Shown here: one piece after another, positions 37,908 through 46,907 of the stretch
Position numbering within the stretch: position 1 is the stretch's first letter
Layout: the number at the start of each line of letters is the position of its first letter
Source of the DNA: Lysinibacillus pakistanensis
GTDB taxonomy: Bacteria; Bacillota; Bacilli; Bacillales_A; Planococcaceae
Direction of reading: 5' to 3'
DNA: 64,000 nucleotides
Assembly (NCBI RefSeq): GCF_030123245.1
Contig: NZ_CP126101.1
Span: 1,672,501 to 1,736,500, forward strand
Made by a program: the position numbers and the translations under genes
Notes under the pieces: generated by a model
Told to the model about the DNA's origin: nothing
The model's database searches: none
Seen by the model: only the letters and a program-made list of their open reading frames with translations

Positions 37908-39683
37908 TTACTGAGAGGAGACCTGGGGATCATCCATTAAAAATTCTACACAGTTTCGACCATGTTCCTTAGCTTGATATAATGCTTTATCACATCTTGA
38001 TAATAAAGTGTGAAGGGAATCGCCCTTGACATAGCTTGTTACCCCAAAGCTACCAGTTTTTCGTTTTACGATAGAGAATTGATAATTTTCCAAGTGTTGA
38101 CGAAGTTTTTCAGATAGTTGTACGGCCTGTTTAAGTGTTGTATTGGGGCAAATGACCAAAAATTCCTCGCCTCCCCATCTTCCAATGGTATCTTGTTCGC
38201 GAATGCTGGCTTGGAGAAGACCAGCAGCTTCTTTTAATACTATGTCTCCTACTTGATGGCCAAATTCATCATTTACTGCTTTAAAATAATCAATATCTAG
38301 GAGAATAATGGATAACGGTATGTCTTGCTGTTGCGCATGTTCAAATGCTTCTTCTAAAACACAATCTAACCGTACCCGATTTGGAATTTGTGTAAGTCGG
38401 TCTGTATTTGCCAAGTGTTCAAGCTCCAACTTTGCCTTTTCGAGTTCTTGCGTTCGTTCTTGCACCTTATGTTCCAGGGTTTCATTCAGTATCTGCTGCA
38501 TTTCTTGATGCTCTTTTTTGATAATGTTGATTTTATCGCCTAAAGCTAATGATAAAAATATGGATTCAAACATGGCACCAATGGCGGGAATATCCTCAAA
38601 AATACGTGGATGAAATGGAATCATATTTAAAAAGGCTAATGCCTGAACAATGACGGAGCCGAGCAAAACAGTCCAGCCGATCATATAAAATCTAGCCATT
38701 TTTTGACCTTTTATCAATACAAACAATCCACATAACCAAAGAAATACAAAGACCACTACTGCAAAAGTAGTTGTAAAATTATTAGCAATCGAAACATCAG
38801 GAATGATAAACACAGCCATTAAGGAAAGACAAGTTATTCCTAAAAGGAGCTTTCCTACCATATGAAACTTTGGTAAATATTTTTTTAATTCAAGAAATTC
38901 TAAGCAAAATAGCAGCATAAACAAAAATAATAGATTACCGCTAATGACTAAGGATTTGAATAAAATCCAGGAAGGTACTAATTGCCCTACTAATTCAATA
39001 TCTAAAGAATTCAATGTTGCTTGATAAAGAATAAAGCTAAACATATATAATACATAGTATAAATAGGCCCTTTCCTTTAAAGAAAAGTATAAAAAAAGAT
39101 TATAGATTAGGAGTGCAGATAGAAAGCCATAAAAGATTCCTGTTAAATGTTTATAGCCAATTACACTATTAATAAAGCTATCCGTTGTATACAGATAAGA
39201 GATTACACTTATTGGCATAATCCCATCTAATTTTAGATAAATTTCTTTTACAGATGGATCATTAATATGAAATATAGTAGAGCGATACTGAATGTTTCGT
39301 TCATCAATATTCGATATTCCCCTCTTTTGTACATGATAGGAACCATCTTCTTTCACTAGATATAGCTCAATATTATCCAGCTTATCAGTTATCTCAATCC
39401 AGTAATCCTGCTTATTCGTTATTAACTCTTTGGTTGGTAATTTTAGCCAAATTGTATCCTTTGTATGCCAAAAAAATAAATAGTCTTGATGGCTCGCAAC
39501 AAAGGATTTGTCATATGTACCACTTATTAAATCTTCTATGGTAGCTTTATTCGCAGTATCACGAAAAATATCATAATGCTGTCCTAAAATAATACGGTCT
39601 GTTTTCTCCGCTGCATGACCTGTCGAAATCGGCAAAAATAGTAGTGAGATTAAAAAATAAAATATCAAGCTATTTTTCATCAT
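37908..39683 (-). CDS. Membrane diguanylate cyclase with 7TMR-DISM sensor
   Basis: Makes cyclic di-GMP from GTP. The 591-residue protein has a signal peptide, an extracytoplasmic 7TMR-DISMED2-like domain (about 30-165), seven membrane helices (about 180-375), a coiled-coil linker (HKVQERTQELEKAKLELEHLANT) and a GGDEF domain. The active site reads GGEEF, so it should be catalytically competent. An inhibitory-site motif RxxD (REQD) lies five residues before GGEEF. DISM domains often sense carbohydrates or other small molecules. Its target pathway is not visible here. Confidence 0.92.
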   Translation of the reverse strand: MMKNSLIFYFLISLLFLPISTGHAAEKTDRIILGQHYDIFRDTANKATIEDLISGTYDKSFVASHQDYLFFWHTKDTIWLKLPTKELITNKQDYWIEITDKLDNIELYLVKEDGSYHVQKRGISNIDERNIQYRSTIFHINDPSVKEIYLKLDGIMPISVISYLYTTDSFINSVIGYKHLTGIFYGFLSALLIYNLFLYFSLKERAYLYYVLYMFSFILYQATLNSLDIELVGQLVPSWILFKSLVISGNLLFLFMLLFCLEFLELKKYLPKFHMVGKLLLGITCLSLMAVFIIPDVSIANNFTTTFAVVVFVFLWLCGLFVLIKGQKMARFYMIGWTVLLGSVIVQALAFLNMIPFHPRIFEDIPAIGAMFESIFLSLALGDKINIIKKEHQEMQQILNETLEHKVQERTQELEKAKLELEHLANTDRLTQIPNRVRLDCVLEEAFEHAQQQDIPLSIILLDIDYFKAVNDEFGHQVGDIVLKEAAGLLQASIREQDTIGRWGGEEFLVICPNTTLKQAVQLSEKLRQHLENYQFSIVKRKTGSFGVTSYVKGDSLHTLLSRCDKALYQAKEHGRNCVEFLMDDPQVSSQ

Positions 39684-39729
39684 TCAGCTTTTCTCCTGTC
39701 ATTTTGATAGCTAGAAGGTTTGCAAATAA

Positions 39730-39890
39730 TTTAACTTCTTACAGCAGAAGTCTCCCACCTCTATGGAGGGTGAGATAATGCGAATTTAAGCTCATTTTCA
39801 GAGATGTCCAAACATCCGCAAAAAGAAGTTAAAGCCTCCAGACGTAATTATGCTAAGGCATAATTGATTACTATCAATCCAGTTTTTTAT
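39730..39890 (+). repeat. Structured intergenic element, copy B
   Basis: Related to copy A at 18331. An outer 11-bp perfect stem (tttaacttctt at 39730-39740 with aagaagttaaa at 39823-39833) encloses a cacctc/gagggtg hairpin and gatgtccaaacatc. Conserved text taaagcctcca follows, then an 8-bp hairpin aattatgc-taag-gcataatt at 39846-39865. Stem sequences differ from copy A while pairing is kept. No coding sequence inside. It sits between divergently read genes. Confidence 0.65.
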
Positions 39891-40026
39891 GTAAATATAT
39901 TATATGTTAGTAACGACAATAAAAGAAAACATAAAGATGAACAGACCATAAGAGCAAGATTGAGGTCGAGTTGAATGTATATTTCCTGATAATATGATGG
40001 CTAATATAATATTAGGAGGCTACAAA

Positions 40027-40797
40027 ATGTCAAAAATTCAGGAATTCCATCGACTACATACAGGCAGAGAGCTTTTATTACTAGGAAATGCTTGGGATTT
40101 ATTATCTGCATTATTATTAGAAGAAGCTGGGTTCAAAGCAATTGGTACAACAAGTTGGGGCATTGCCAACTCATTAGGATATGCAGATGGTCAGTTAATT
40201 GATTTTGATCACCACTTGTCAATTATTAAAGCCATAACAGACAATGTAAAAATACCTGTATCCGCAGATATTGAGGCAGGTTATGGAAGTGATCAGAGAA
40301 CCATTTTAGAAAATGTCTTAAGAACAGCAGATATCGGTGTTGCTGGTATCAATATCGAGGATTCATTAAAAAGGCAAAAAGGCTTACGAAGTGTAAAGGA
40401 GCACTGTCACCTACTAGAAGCAATGAGAATGATGTTAGATAATCGAGGTTATCATGATTTTTATATTAATGCTAGAATAGATACTTATTTTCAGATGCTG
40501 GAACCATTCAATGAAACAATCGAAAGAGCTAAGTTCTATGTAGAGAGCGGAGCGAGTGGTATATTTATTCCTGGATTGGTTGATATAGAGGAAATTAAGG
40601 GAATAATTTCCGATATAGATGCCCCTATTAATCTACTTTCTTTACCAGGACTAACGGATTGTCATAAACTAAATGAAATAGGGGTTAAACGATTTAGCTT
40701 CGGCAATGCATTATCAGATAAAATAATCGCCTATTTAAAAATGAATGCTTCCCAAATACTGAAGGAGCAAAATACAGCTTGCTTATTTGAAAAATAA
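40027..40797 (+). CDS. Isocitrate lyase / phosphoenolpyruvate mutase family protein
   Basis: A 256-residue TIM-barrel protein of the ICL/PEP mutase superfamily. The metal-binding D81 and E83 are in VSADIEAGYG, with GTTSWGIANSLG (40-51) and a GINIEDS segment. Relatives include carboxyphosphonoenolpyruvate phosphonomutase, oxaloacetate decarboxylase-like enzymes and 2-methylisocitrate lyase, but the KKCGH motif of lyases is absent, so the reaction is unknown. ATG 40027 follows aggaggc. adaA begins 21 bases after its stop, so the gene may be co-transcribed with the alkylation-repair genes. Confidence 0.8.
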   Translation: MSKIQEFHRLHTGRELLLLGNAWDLLSALLLEEAGFKAIGTTSWGIANSLGYADGQLIDFDHHLSIIKAITDNVKIPVSADIEAGYGSDQRTILENVLRTADIGVAGINIEDSLKRQKGLRSVKEHCHLLEAMRMMLDNRGYHDFYINARIDTYFQMLEPFNETIERAKFYVESGASGIFIPGLVDIEEIKGIISDIDAPINLLSLPGLTDCHKLNEIGVKRFSFGNALSDKIIAYLKMNASQILKEQNTACLFEK

Positions 40798-40818
40798 CAT
40801 AAAGGGGGGAAGGATGTA

Positions 40819-41386
40819 GTGGGCACGAAAATTAACCTTTCATTTGATGAAAAGTGGGAAAAAATTATTGGGTGTGATCAAACGTATGACGGCCTCTTTT
40901 ATACGGCTGTAAAAACCACTAAAATTTACTGTCGCCCCTCGTGTAAATCGAGAAAGCCCAAAAAAATAAATGTAGAATTTTATGATGATAGACAAAAGGT
41001 TGAAAACGCTGGTTTTCGAGCATGTAAAAGGTGCAAGCCTGAGATTGAGCATTCCCCCCCATGCACAGCTCATTAAAGATGTACTAGCCTACTTAATCAA
41101 TGGGTATAAACAAAGACTAACCTTGCAGGATATTGCGAATCATATCGGGATCAGTCCATTTCATCTAGAACGCCTATTTAAGCAAGAAACTGGGGAAACA
41201 CCTCGTAGTTATTTAGCAAAGATCCGAATAGATAAGGCTGCCTGCCTTTTAAAAAGCTCATGCTATTCTAATCTTGAAATTTGCTATGAGGCGGGCTTTC
41301 AAAGTCCCTCAAACTTTTATAAAGTGTTTCGAAATGTGAAGCAATGCTCTCCTAGTGAGTTTCGTGAAAAGGAGCGAAGAGGATGA
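40819..41386 (+). pseudogene. adaA: AdaA: methylphosphotriester-DNA methyltransferase/AraC regulator, frameshifted at a 7-C tract
   Basis: AdaA takes methyl groups from DNA phosphotriesters and then activates the alkylation response. Residues 1-75 carry the zinc cysteines C38, C42, C69 and C72 (IYCRPSCKSRKP, ACKRCKPE). The AraC-type double helix-turn-helix follows (IANHIGISPFHLERLFKQ, ICYEAGFQSPSNFYKVFR) but in the next frame. The shift is at seven C (41054-41060); with six C the two halves join as EIEHSPHAQLIKD into one 188-residue protein. It may be a real mutation, a slippage-switched gene or a sequencing error. alkA and ogt follow. Confidence 0.85.
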
Positions 41387-42300
41387 ATTGGATCAGCCAA
41401 AAAGAATTTATAGAGATTTATCCACCAAAAGAATTCAATACAGAAGAGTGTTTAATTTTCTTAAAAAGGTCTAATCAGGAAGTGCTGCATCGGATAAAGG
41501 ATGGATATTTATTTAAATTGCTGAAAATAAATGGACTACCGATTTTATGTCAAATTAAATTACAATCAAACTCAATCAAAGTCGAGTTTCCTATGCATGT
41601 TCCATCTGAAGGAAGTCACGAAGAAATTGCTCGGTATATTTGGGCATGGTTTGATTTAGAAAAGGATTTGAGCAGTTTTTATGAAATGGCTAAAGAGGAT
41701 AGTATATTGAAGCCTCTTGTACAAAACTATTATGGACTACGTATAATTGGCATGCCGGATTTATTTGAGGCACTCGTTTGGGCAATTAGTGGACAACAAA
41801 TTAACTTAACATTTGCATACTCATTAAAGAGAAGATTTGTGGAGCAATTTGGGGAAAGTGTGATGTTTAAGGGAGAAACCTACTGGCTATTCCCATTGCC
41901 CGAAAGAATTTCGACAATCCAGGTGGATGATTTACGTCAATTACAGTTTACCCATAGAAAATCAGAGTATATTATCGATATCGCTAAGATGATGGCCATT
42001 GGACAATTATCGAAAGAAAAATTGCTTATAAAAGCAACCTATGATGAAATGAAAAAATGTTTAGTATCGATTAGGGGAGTCGGTGCCTGGACAGCTGACT
42101 ATGTGCTCATGAAATGCTTACTGCAACCAGAGTCATTTCCCATAGCAGATGTGGGACTTCATAATGCTTTAAAAAGGCAATTAGCACTAAATCAGAAGCC
42201 AACAATTGAAGAAATCACTAGTTACGCCATGCATTGGACAGGCTGGCAGGCATATGCCACCTTCTATTTATGGAGGTCTTTATATGATGAAACGCTATAA
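41383..42300 (+). CDS. alkA: DNA-3-methyladenine glycosylase II (AlkA family)
   Basis: Removes alkylated purines from DNA. The 305-residue protein has an N-terminal AlkA-like beta domain and a helix-hairpin-helix GPD domain: SIRGVGAWTADYVLMKCL near 229-246 followed by the catalytic aspartate D256 (PIADVGL). Its start overlaps the end of the adaA second frame by four bases and its end overlaps ogt by 17 bases, so all three act together against alkylation damage. Confidence 0.93.
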   Translation: MNWISQKEFIEIYPPKEFNTEECLIFLKRSNQEVLHRIKDGYLFKLLKINGLPILCQIKLQSNSIKVEFPMHVPSEGSHEEIARYIWAWFDLEKDLSSFYEMAKEDSILKPLVQNYYGLRIIGMPDLFEALVWAISGQQINLTFAYSLKRRFVEQFGESVMFKGETYWLFPLPERISTIQVDDLRQLQFTHRKSEYIIDIAKMMAIGQLSKEKLLIKATYDEMKKCLVSIRGVGAWTADYVLMKCLLQPESFPIADVGLHNALKRQLALNQKPTIEEITSYAMHWTGWQAYATFYLWRSLYDETL

Positions 42301-42769
42301 ATTAGATTATCAATCGCCTATTGGCATACTTGAAATAGAGGGAACAGCCACACATATAGTTTCTATTATGTTTTCAGAGCAGGGGCAGCTTATAAATGTC
42401 CCTCATAAAGATACACCGCAGATCTTGGTTGAATGCCATCATCAATTACATGAGTATTTTATGGGTGAGCGTCAAGAATTTAACTTTCCCTATGATTTTG
42501 AGGGAACCGTCTTTCAAAAAAATGTATGGAATGTCTTAACAAATATTGTTTATGGTGAAACAGCAAGCTATAAAGACATTGCTGTTTCAATTGGCAATGA
42601 AAAAGCGGTAAGAGCTGTGGGTAGTGCAAATGGCAAAAATAAATTGAGTATCGTTGTCCCTTGTCATCGCATAATAGGCTCAAATGGAACATTAACAGGC
42701 TATGAAGGTGGGCTGTGGAGAAAAGAGTGGCTACTTCAGCACGAAAACTCACATCTGAATCCAAAATAA
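42284..42769 (+). CDS. ogt: O6-methylguanine-DNA methyltransferase (Ogt/AdaB)
   Basis: Transfers the alkyl group from O6-alkylguanine to its own cysteine. The 161-residue protein has the active site VVPCHRI with C127 in PCHR, the helix-turn-helix part SYKDIAVSIGNEKAVRAVGSANGKN and the arginine finger region. ATG 42284 (or 42287) follows atggaggtc; the frame is open further upstream inside alkA but that part is not conserved. In Bacillus subtilis adaA-adaB form an operon; here alkA lies between. Confidence 0.94.
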   Translation: MMKRYKLDYQSPIGILEIEGTATHIVSIMFSEQGQLINVPHKDTPQILVECHHQLHEYFMGERQEFNFPYDFEGTVFQKNVWNVLTNIVYGETASYKDIAVSIGNEKAVRAVGSANGKNKLSIVVPCHRIIGSNGTLTGYEGGLWRKEWLLQHENSHLNPK

Positions 42770-42999
42770 CTTCTAAATTCTAGGAAATTCTTTAAACGAA
42801 AAAACTTTATACCTATCTTTGTTGTAAGAACTAATGCCCTTTGTATAAAACAGCGGTTATTGCAAAAAATAAGACCGTCAAAATAAGCGATTTGATTACA
42901 ATCAGTATTTGTAGTTTTATCTCTGTTATGACAGTTTTTCTGGACTTTTTTGTCTAGAAGCAATCCGGGCTTCTTATTACAAATGAAGGAGGTGTAGAG

Positions 43000-43350
43000 G
43001 TGAGCGTAGTTTATAGAATTGCCTTAGTGTTAGTCATTATTGGTGCCATCAACTGGGGACTCATAGGATTCTTTAGGTTCGATTTAGTAGCTTATTTGTT
43101 CGGTGGGCAAACGGCAGTATTATCAAGATGGATTTATGCATTAGTCGGGATAGCCGGAATCATAACCATACCGATTCTTATGAAGCGTTTTGAGGAGGAT
43201 GAAGACTTTGATCCGCATACTCGTATAGACAGAAATCCAAGTTACGGTATGGAGGCTGGCGAAGAAGCGGATTTCACTGAAGTAGAAACAACTGAAGTGA
43301 AGAAAGTAGAAAAAAAAGAGCCTACCAATAAGTCTAAAAACAAAAAGTAA
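43000..43350 (+). CDS. DUF378 small membrane protein with charged tail
   Basis: A 116-residue protein. Residues 1-65 carry two membrane helices with the DUF378 signature INWGLIGFFRFDLVAYLFGG and ALVGIAGI (YuzA-like). The tail (66-116) is acidic then lysine-rich and looks unstructured, longer than in most family members. GTG 43000 follows aaggaggtg. Function unknown. Confidence 0.85.
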   Translation: MSVVYRIALVLVIIGAINWGLIGFFRFDLVAYLFGGQTAVLSRWIYALVGIAGIITIPILMKRFEEDEDFDPHTRIDRNPSYGMEAGEEADFTEVETTEVKKVEKKEPTNKSKNKK

Positions 43351-43359
43351 TCGCGATTT

Positions 43360-43396
43360 AAAAACTGGTGACCAATTTGGTTCGTCAGTTTTTTGC
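43360..43396 (+). terminator. Terminator of the DUF378 gene
   Basis: An imperfect 12-bp stem (actggtgaccaa with ttggttcgtcagt, one bulge) precedes TTTTTT. Confidence 0.8.
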
Positions 43397-43405
43397 GCTA
43401 GACAG

Positions 43406-43432
43406 GGCGTAAGCAGAAGAGCAGCTTACGCC
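43406..43432 (-). terminator. Hairpin downstream of the dehydrogenase pseudogene
   Basis: A perfect 9-bp stem (ggcgtaagc with gcttacgcc, loop agaagagca) lies just past the end of the minus-strand pseudogene. A T tract is poor on both sides. Confidence 0.5.
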
Positions 43433-43437
43433 TTGCT

Positions 43438-43997
43438 TTAATGATTATTTTGGAAAGGCGAAAGATGAAGCAGATTCATTGTCTTGTTCAAGCCATTTTT
43501 CGGAAAGCTTATTAGCCGTCTCCTCACCCACAGGCATCGCCATAAGCGTTGAGAGGCAACTCCATAGGTAGCACCTAAAAATGCATTTGCAGCCTGTTCT
43601 AAATCTGCGTCTGGCAAGACAACCATATTATTACCGCTGCCTAAAGCTGTAACCTTGTCGTATAAATGATATCAGCAACAGGTGTTGAACAAATAAGGGT
43701 CTTTCCGCTTTCTTTACATATCATGTTCATTAAGGCATCCATACGATCAGTTAGTAATTGTTGGAATTTGAGAATAATTTCAGCACGTTTTCCAGTATAT
43801 AGGGTGAGCCATGCTGGGAAAGCCTTTTGAGCAGCGTACATTGCCTCTTTTACTACCCCCTTAGTGGCTAGCGGAACCTTTGCAATAACAATACCTGAAC
43901 TGGGATTGTATACATCTGAAAAGCGACCACTTTTACCTACAACAACCTTACCATTAATAAAGTGACCTAATTCCTTTACTTCGGTATTTCTTACCAT
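43438..43997 (-). pseudogene. Methylmalonate-semialdehyde dehydrogenase (MmsA-like) remnant
   Basis: The first part (43997 down to 43641, 118 codons) is the N-terminus of an MMSDH-type aldehyde dehydrogenase: LGHFINGKVVVGKSGRF, DVYNPSSGIVIAKVPLA, FPAWLTLYTGKRAEIILKFQQLL. A deletion joins it near 43640 to a mid-protein piece, NNMVVLPDADLEQAANAFLG, which then shifts frame after ASQR and continues as MAMPVGEETANKLSEKW until a stop. The Rossmann core and catalytic cysteine are lost. A normal enzyme has about 480 residues. The product would act on semialdehydes from beta-alanine or aminoisobutyrate, matching the adjacent pyrimidine genes. Confidence 0.88.
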
Positions 43998-44309
43998 TCA
44001 AAACCTCCAGAAATTTGTTTAAGAAAGTAGCGTCTTTAAGGAAGCGGTATATTTCCCCCCGATAAAAAGCCTATCCCGTTAGAGCGTGCAACTAAATTCA
44101 TCTTTTCCTTAAATTAGATGGTTTTTATAAACAACGCTACATACTGCTCATTCTTGACATAGCAATTTCGACTTGTTACATTGGGACGCTAACTTACTCC
44201 TTTCAAGCATGCATTTATAGGAGGCAACAACATACATAGTCCACCCATTTGTACTTTATATGAATACATAGAATGATTTAGAAGGGGTCTATTGATTGAA
44301 AATCCAATG
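43998..44309. other. 312-base intergenic region
   Basis: It contains only the ribosome site (tggagg on the minus strand) of the decayed dehydrogenase and AT-rich sequence. No gene, repeat or clear promoter was seen. Confidence 0.4.
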
Positions 44310-45479
44310 TTATTGGTGTGCTAGTACATCCTCAATTAAAAATGCGATATAGAGATTTGTTTTTGTAAATGGATTGCTTAAATCCATATCTAATAGTGTT
44401 TCTATTTTTTTTATTTTGTACAGAACTGTATTTCTGTGGATAAATTGACGTTCACTAATCTTACTAGTACTACCATTCTCCTCAAGAAAAATACGTAAAA
44501 ATTGTACATAATCCGTGTCATGCAAGTCGTCGTAGCGATAGAGCTGACCTAAGATGTCTTCGTTAAACGATTTAATTAACGTTTGATTTTGTACAGCCAT
44601 GATAATTTGATAGGCACCAATTTCCTTATATTTGTATAAGAAACGATTGTTATGAAGTTTGGCTAATTGAGTCACCGTTAAGGCTTCTTCGTAACTTTTG
44701 TAGACATTATCAAGCTCTTTATAGTAGTTTCCTTTACCAATAAAAAGATCTAAGTAACCATTTTTTAGTGTGATTTTTTCGTAGATTTCTTCCACTATTT
44801 TTGAGAAGGGTGTATTTGATGTATGAATTTGTGCTTTATCGATAAGAAAGATGAGGTGATTTTTATGCTTTAGTTTTAGAAAGCGTTGATATTTATTTTG
44901 AAATGCAAATTGAAGGATGACCTCATAGCGATCAATACTAGCCTGTCCTCCAATGGTTGTACAAGAGATAATAGCTAGCTCTCTACCCTGTGGAAATCCT
45001 AACTGTAATAATTGATCCTTCAGCCTGTTGTCGTTGTCCTTGTAGTGAAAAAGTAAGTTGTAAAGGACCTTTTCTTCCATTGAAAGTTCTTGCTGTTGAT
45101 TGGCAATAAATTGAAAGGTTGTTTTGAGTAAATCGGCAATCCGATAACTCCATGACATTTGAAAAATAGGGAAATCATGTTCATTGGCAAAAGTGATGAC
45201 TGATTCTGGTATATTTGGAATGTAAGGACCAAGGTTTATGATAAAACCTGCTACTTTTTTAGAGAATGCTAGTTGAACAAGCTGTTCTAAGGATTCTCCC
45301 TGTAAAGATAAATTAATACCTGTAGTGACAACTAATTCATTAGGTCTGCAAAACATAATTAAATCGCTACTCTCTACGACGTTAATCCCAGTCACTCTTC
45401 GATACGTTCCGCTATGGCCAGCTACTAATGTGAGCATTGGGAATTGAACTCCCTCTACAATTTTGCGAATCGTCCCCAT
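44310..45479 (-). CDS. PucR family transcriptional regulator of pyrimidine catabolism
   Basis: A 389-residue regulator with an N-terminal PucR domain (about 5-125: VEGVQFPMLTLVAGHSGTYRRVTGINVVESSDL), a central CdaR GGDEF-like domain, and a C-terminal helix-turn-helix (HTH_30: FLEENGSTSKISERQFIHRNTVLYKIKKIETLL). It is read divergently from the pyrimidine degradation genes, separated by 140 bases, and is the likely regulator of them. aagggggga precedes the ATG. In Bacillus PucR controls purine use; the link to pyrimidines here is from context. Confidence 0.88.
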   Translation of the reverse strand: MGTIRKIVEGVQFPMLTLVAGHSGTYRRVTGINVVESSDLIMFCRPNELVVTTGINLSLQGESLEQLVQLAFSKKVAGFIINLGPYIPNIPESVITFANEHDFPIFQMSWSYRIADLLKTTFQFIANQQQELSMEEKVLYNLLFHYKDNDNRLKDQLLQLGFPQGRELAIISCTTIGGQASIDRYEVILQFAFQNKYQRFLKLKHKNHLIFLIDKAQIHTSNTPFSKIVEEIYEKITLKNGYLDLFIGKGNYYKELDNVYKSYEEALTVTQLAKLHNNRFLYKYKEIGAYQIIMAVQNQTLIKSFNEDILGQLYRYDDLHDTDYVQFLRIFLEENGSTSKISERQFIHRNTVLYKIKKIETLLDMDLSNPFTKTNLYIAFLIEDVLAHQ

Positions 45480-45520
45480 ATTTTCCCCCCTTAATTATGA
45501 ACATAACTTACCATATATCA

Positions 45521-45534
45521 TGTGCAGATGCACA
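45521..45534. promoter_or_regulatory. Palindrome in the pucR-amidohydrolase divergent region
   Basis: tgtgca-ga-tgcaca is a perfect 6-bp inverted repeat with a 2-bp centre, lying 42 bases from the regulator start and 86 from the divergent gene. It is a plausible operator for the PucR-type protein. Confidence 0.4.
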
Positions 45535-45619
45535 GATTTTTTTAGTTTTCTATCTATATCTCTCAATTTTTATCTATTTTAGAATGTTTATTAACTACTG
45601 TGAAAGAGAGGACTTGCAT

Positions 45620-46864
45620 ATGTATAAGTGTAATAGTAGAAGATTGCAAGAGTTAATTGAACAATTTAGTCAATTTGGAGCTACTGAAAATGGTGGCGTA
45701 ACCCGTTTGTCTCTTTCAAATGAAGATGTTTTAGCACGAAACTATTTTTGTGAATGTTGTGAAGAATTAGGGATGGAAATAAAGATAGATGATATGGGAA
45801 ATATTTATGGGGTTCTACCAGGAAAAAAGGATGTTCCACCAATTGTGTTGGGATCACATTTAGATTCAGTAGAAAAAGGGGGGAAATTTGATGGTGTGTT
45901 AGGGGTATTAACAGCTATTGAGGCCATTCGAACAATTAAGGAAAACGATATTGAGCTAGACATTCCACTTATGATTGTTAATTTTACAAATGAGGAAGGC
46001 GCTCGTTTCGATCCTGCGATGATGAGCTCTGGTGTCATTACATCAAAATTTGAGAAAGAAAAGATGCTACAATCCACTGATAAAAATGGAATTCGCTTTG
46101 AGGAAGCATTACGAGCAAGTGGCTATGAGGGAGAGCAAGAAAATCGTCTGAATGAAGCGCTTGTCTATTTAGAGTTGCATATAGAGCAAGGGCCTGTATT
46201 GGAGGCAATGAAGCATGAAATTGGTGTTGTTGAGGGAGTACTTGGAATGGTTTGCTATGAAATTACCGTTACCGGGCAATCCAACCATGCTGGTACTACC
46301 CCGATGTCCATGCGGCAAGATCCAATGCTTGTTGCATCCACAATTATAACAGAGTTACATGACCAGTTAGGAAAAATTGATGAACAACTCGTTTATACCT
46401 TTGGCCGCATGAATGTCTCACCAAATATTCATACAGTAATTCCAAATACAGTGACATTTACCATTGATTCACGCCATCAAAAGGCAGAGGTAATGCAGCG
46501 GGTTGAAGATATCCTTAAAACTCTTCCGACAACGGTAGAGGGCTGTAGCATTCGACCGGTTAAGCTTTGGGGTAGGGATACGGTATATTTTGATGCAGCA
46601 ATTTGTAACGAGGTAGAAAGTGCCTGTCAGAGCTTTGGTTATTCTGCTCATCGTATGTTTAGTGGAGCAGGACATGATGCCCAGTATATGGCTAGTATGA
46701 CCCCTTCCGCAATGATTTTTGTTCCAAGTATTCAAGGGAGAAGTCATTGTGAGGAGGAAAGAACGAGCTTTGAGGATTGTGCTAAGGGAGCTGATATTTT
46801 ACTAGAAACAGTTCTAACGCTACAAACAAAATTTAGTATGGATGAAACCTATACATTGCATTAA
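45620..46864 (+). CDS. Zn-dependent N-carbamoyl-amino-acid hydrolase (beta-ureidopropionase type)
   Basis: An M20-like hydantoinase/carbamoylase of 414 residues. Metal ligands are seen in GSHLDSVEKGGKFDGVLG, NFTNEEGARF, ELHIEQGPVLE and the late SGAGHDAQYMA; the dimer interface GQSNHAGTTPM is also clear. In this cluster it most likely hydrolyses N-carbamoyl-beta-alanine (from uracil) to beta-alanine, CO2 and ammonia, as PydC does. ATG 45620 follows agagagga; the frame is open to 45437 but that part overlaps the regulator and is not conserved. Confidence 0.9.
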   Translation: MYKCNSRRLQELIEQFSQFGATENGGVTRLSLSNEDVLARNYFCECCEELGMEIKIDDMGNIYGVLPGKKDVPPIVLGSHLDSVEKGGKFDGVLGVLTAIEAIRTIKENDIELDIPLMIVNFTNEEGARFDPAMMSSGVITSKFEKEKMLQSTDKNGIRFEEALRASGYEGEQENRLNEALVYLELHIEQGPVLEAMKHEIGVVEGVLGMVCYEITVTGQSNHAGTTPMSMRQDPMLVASTIITELHDQLGKIDEQLVYTFGRMNVSPNIHTVIPNTVTFTIDSRHQKAEVMQRVEDILKTLPTTVEGCSIRPVKLWGRDTVYFDAAICNEVESACQSFGYSAHRMFSGAGHDAQYMASMTPSAMIFVPSIQGRSHCEEERTSFEDCAKGADILLETVLTLQTKFSMDETYTLH

Positions 46865-46907
46865 AAAATCAAGCAATCTCCATTTTGTAAGAAGGGTGAG
46901 GAGCACT

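Noticed and set aside
40840..41073. Minus-strand frame opposite adaA
   Set aside because: Overlaps the conserved zinc-cysteine domain on the plus strand and has no ribosome site.
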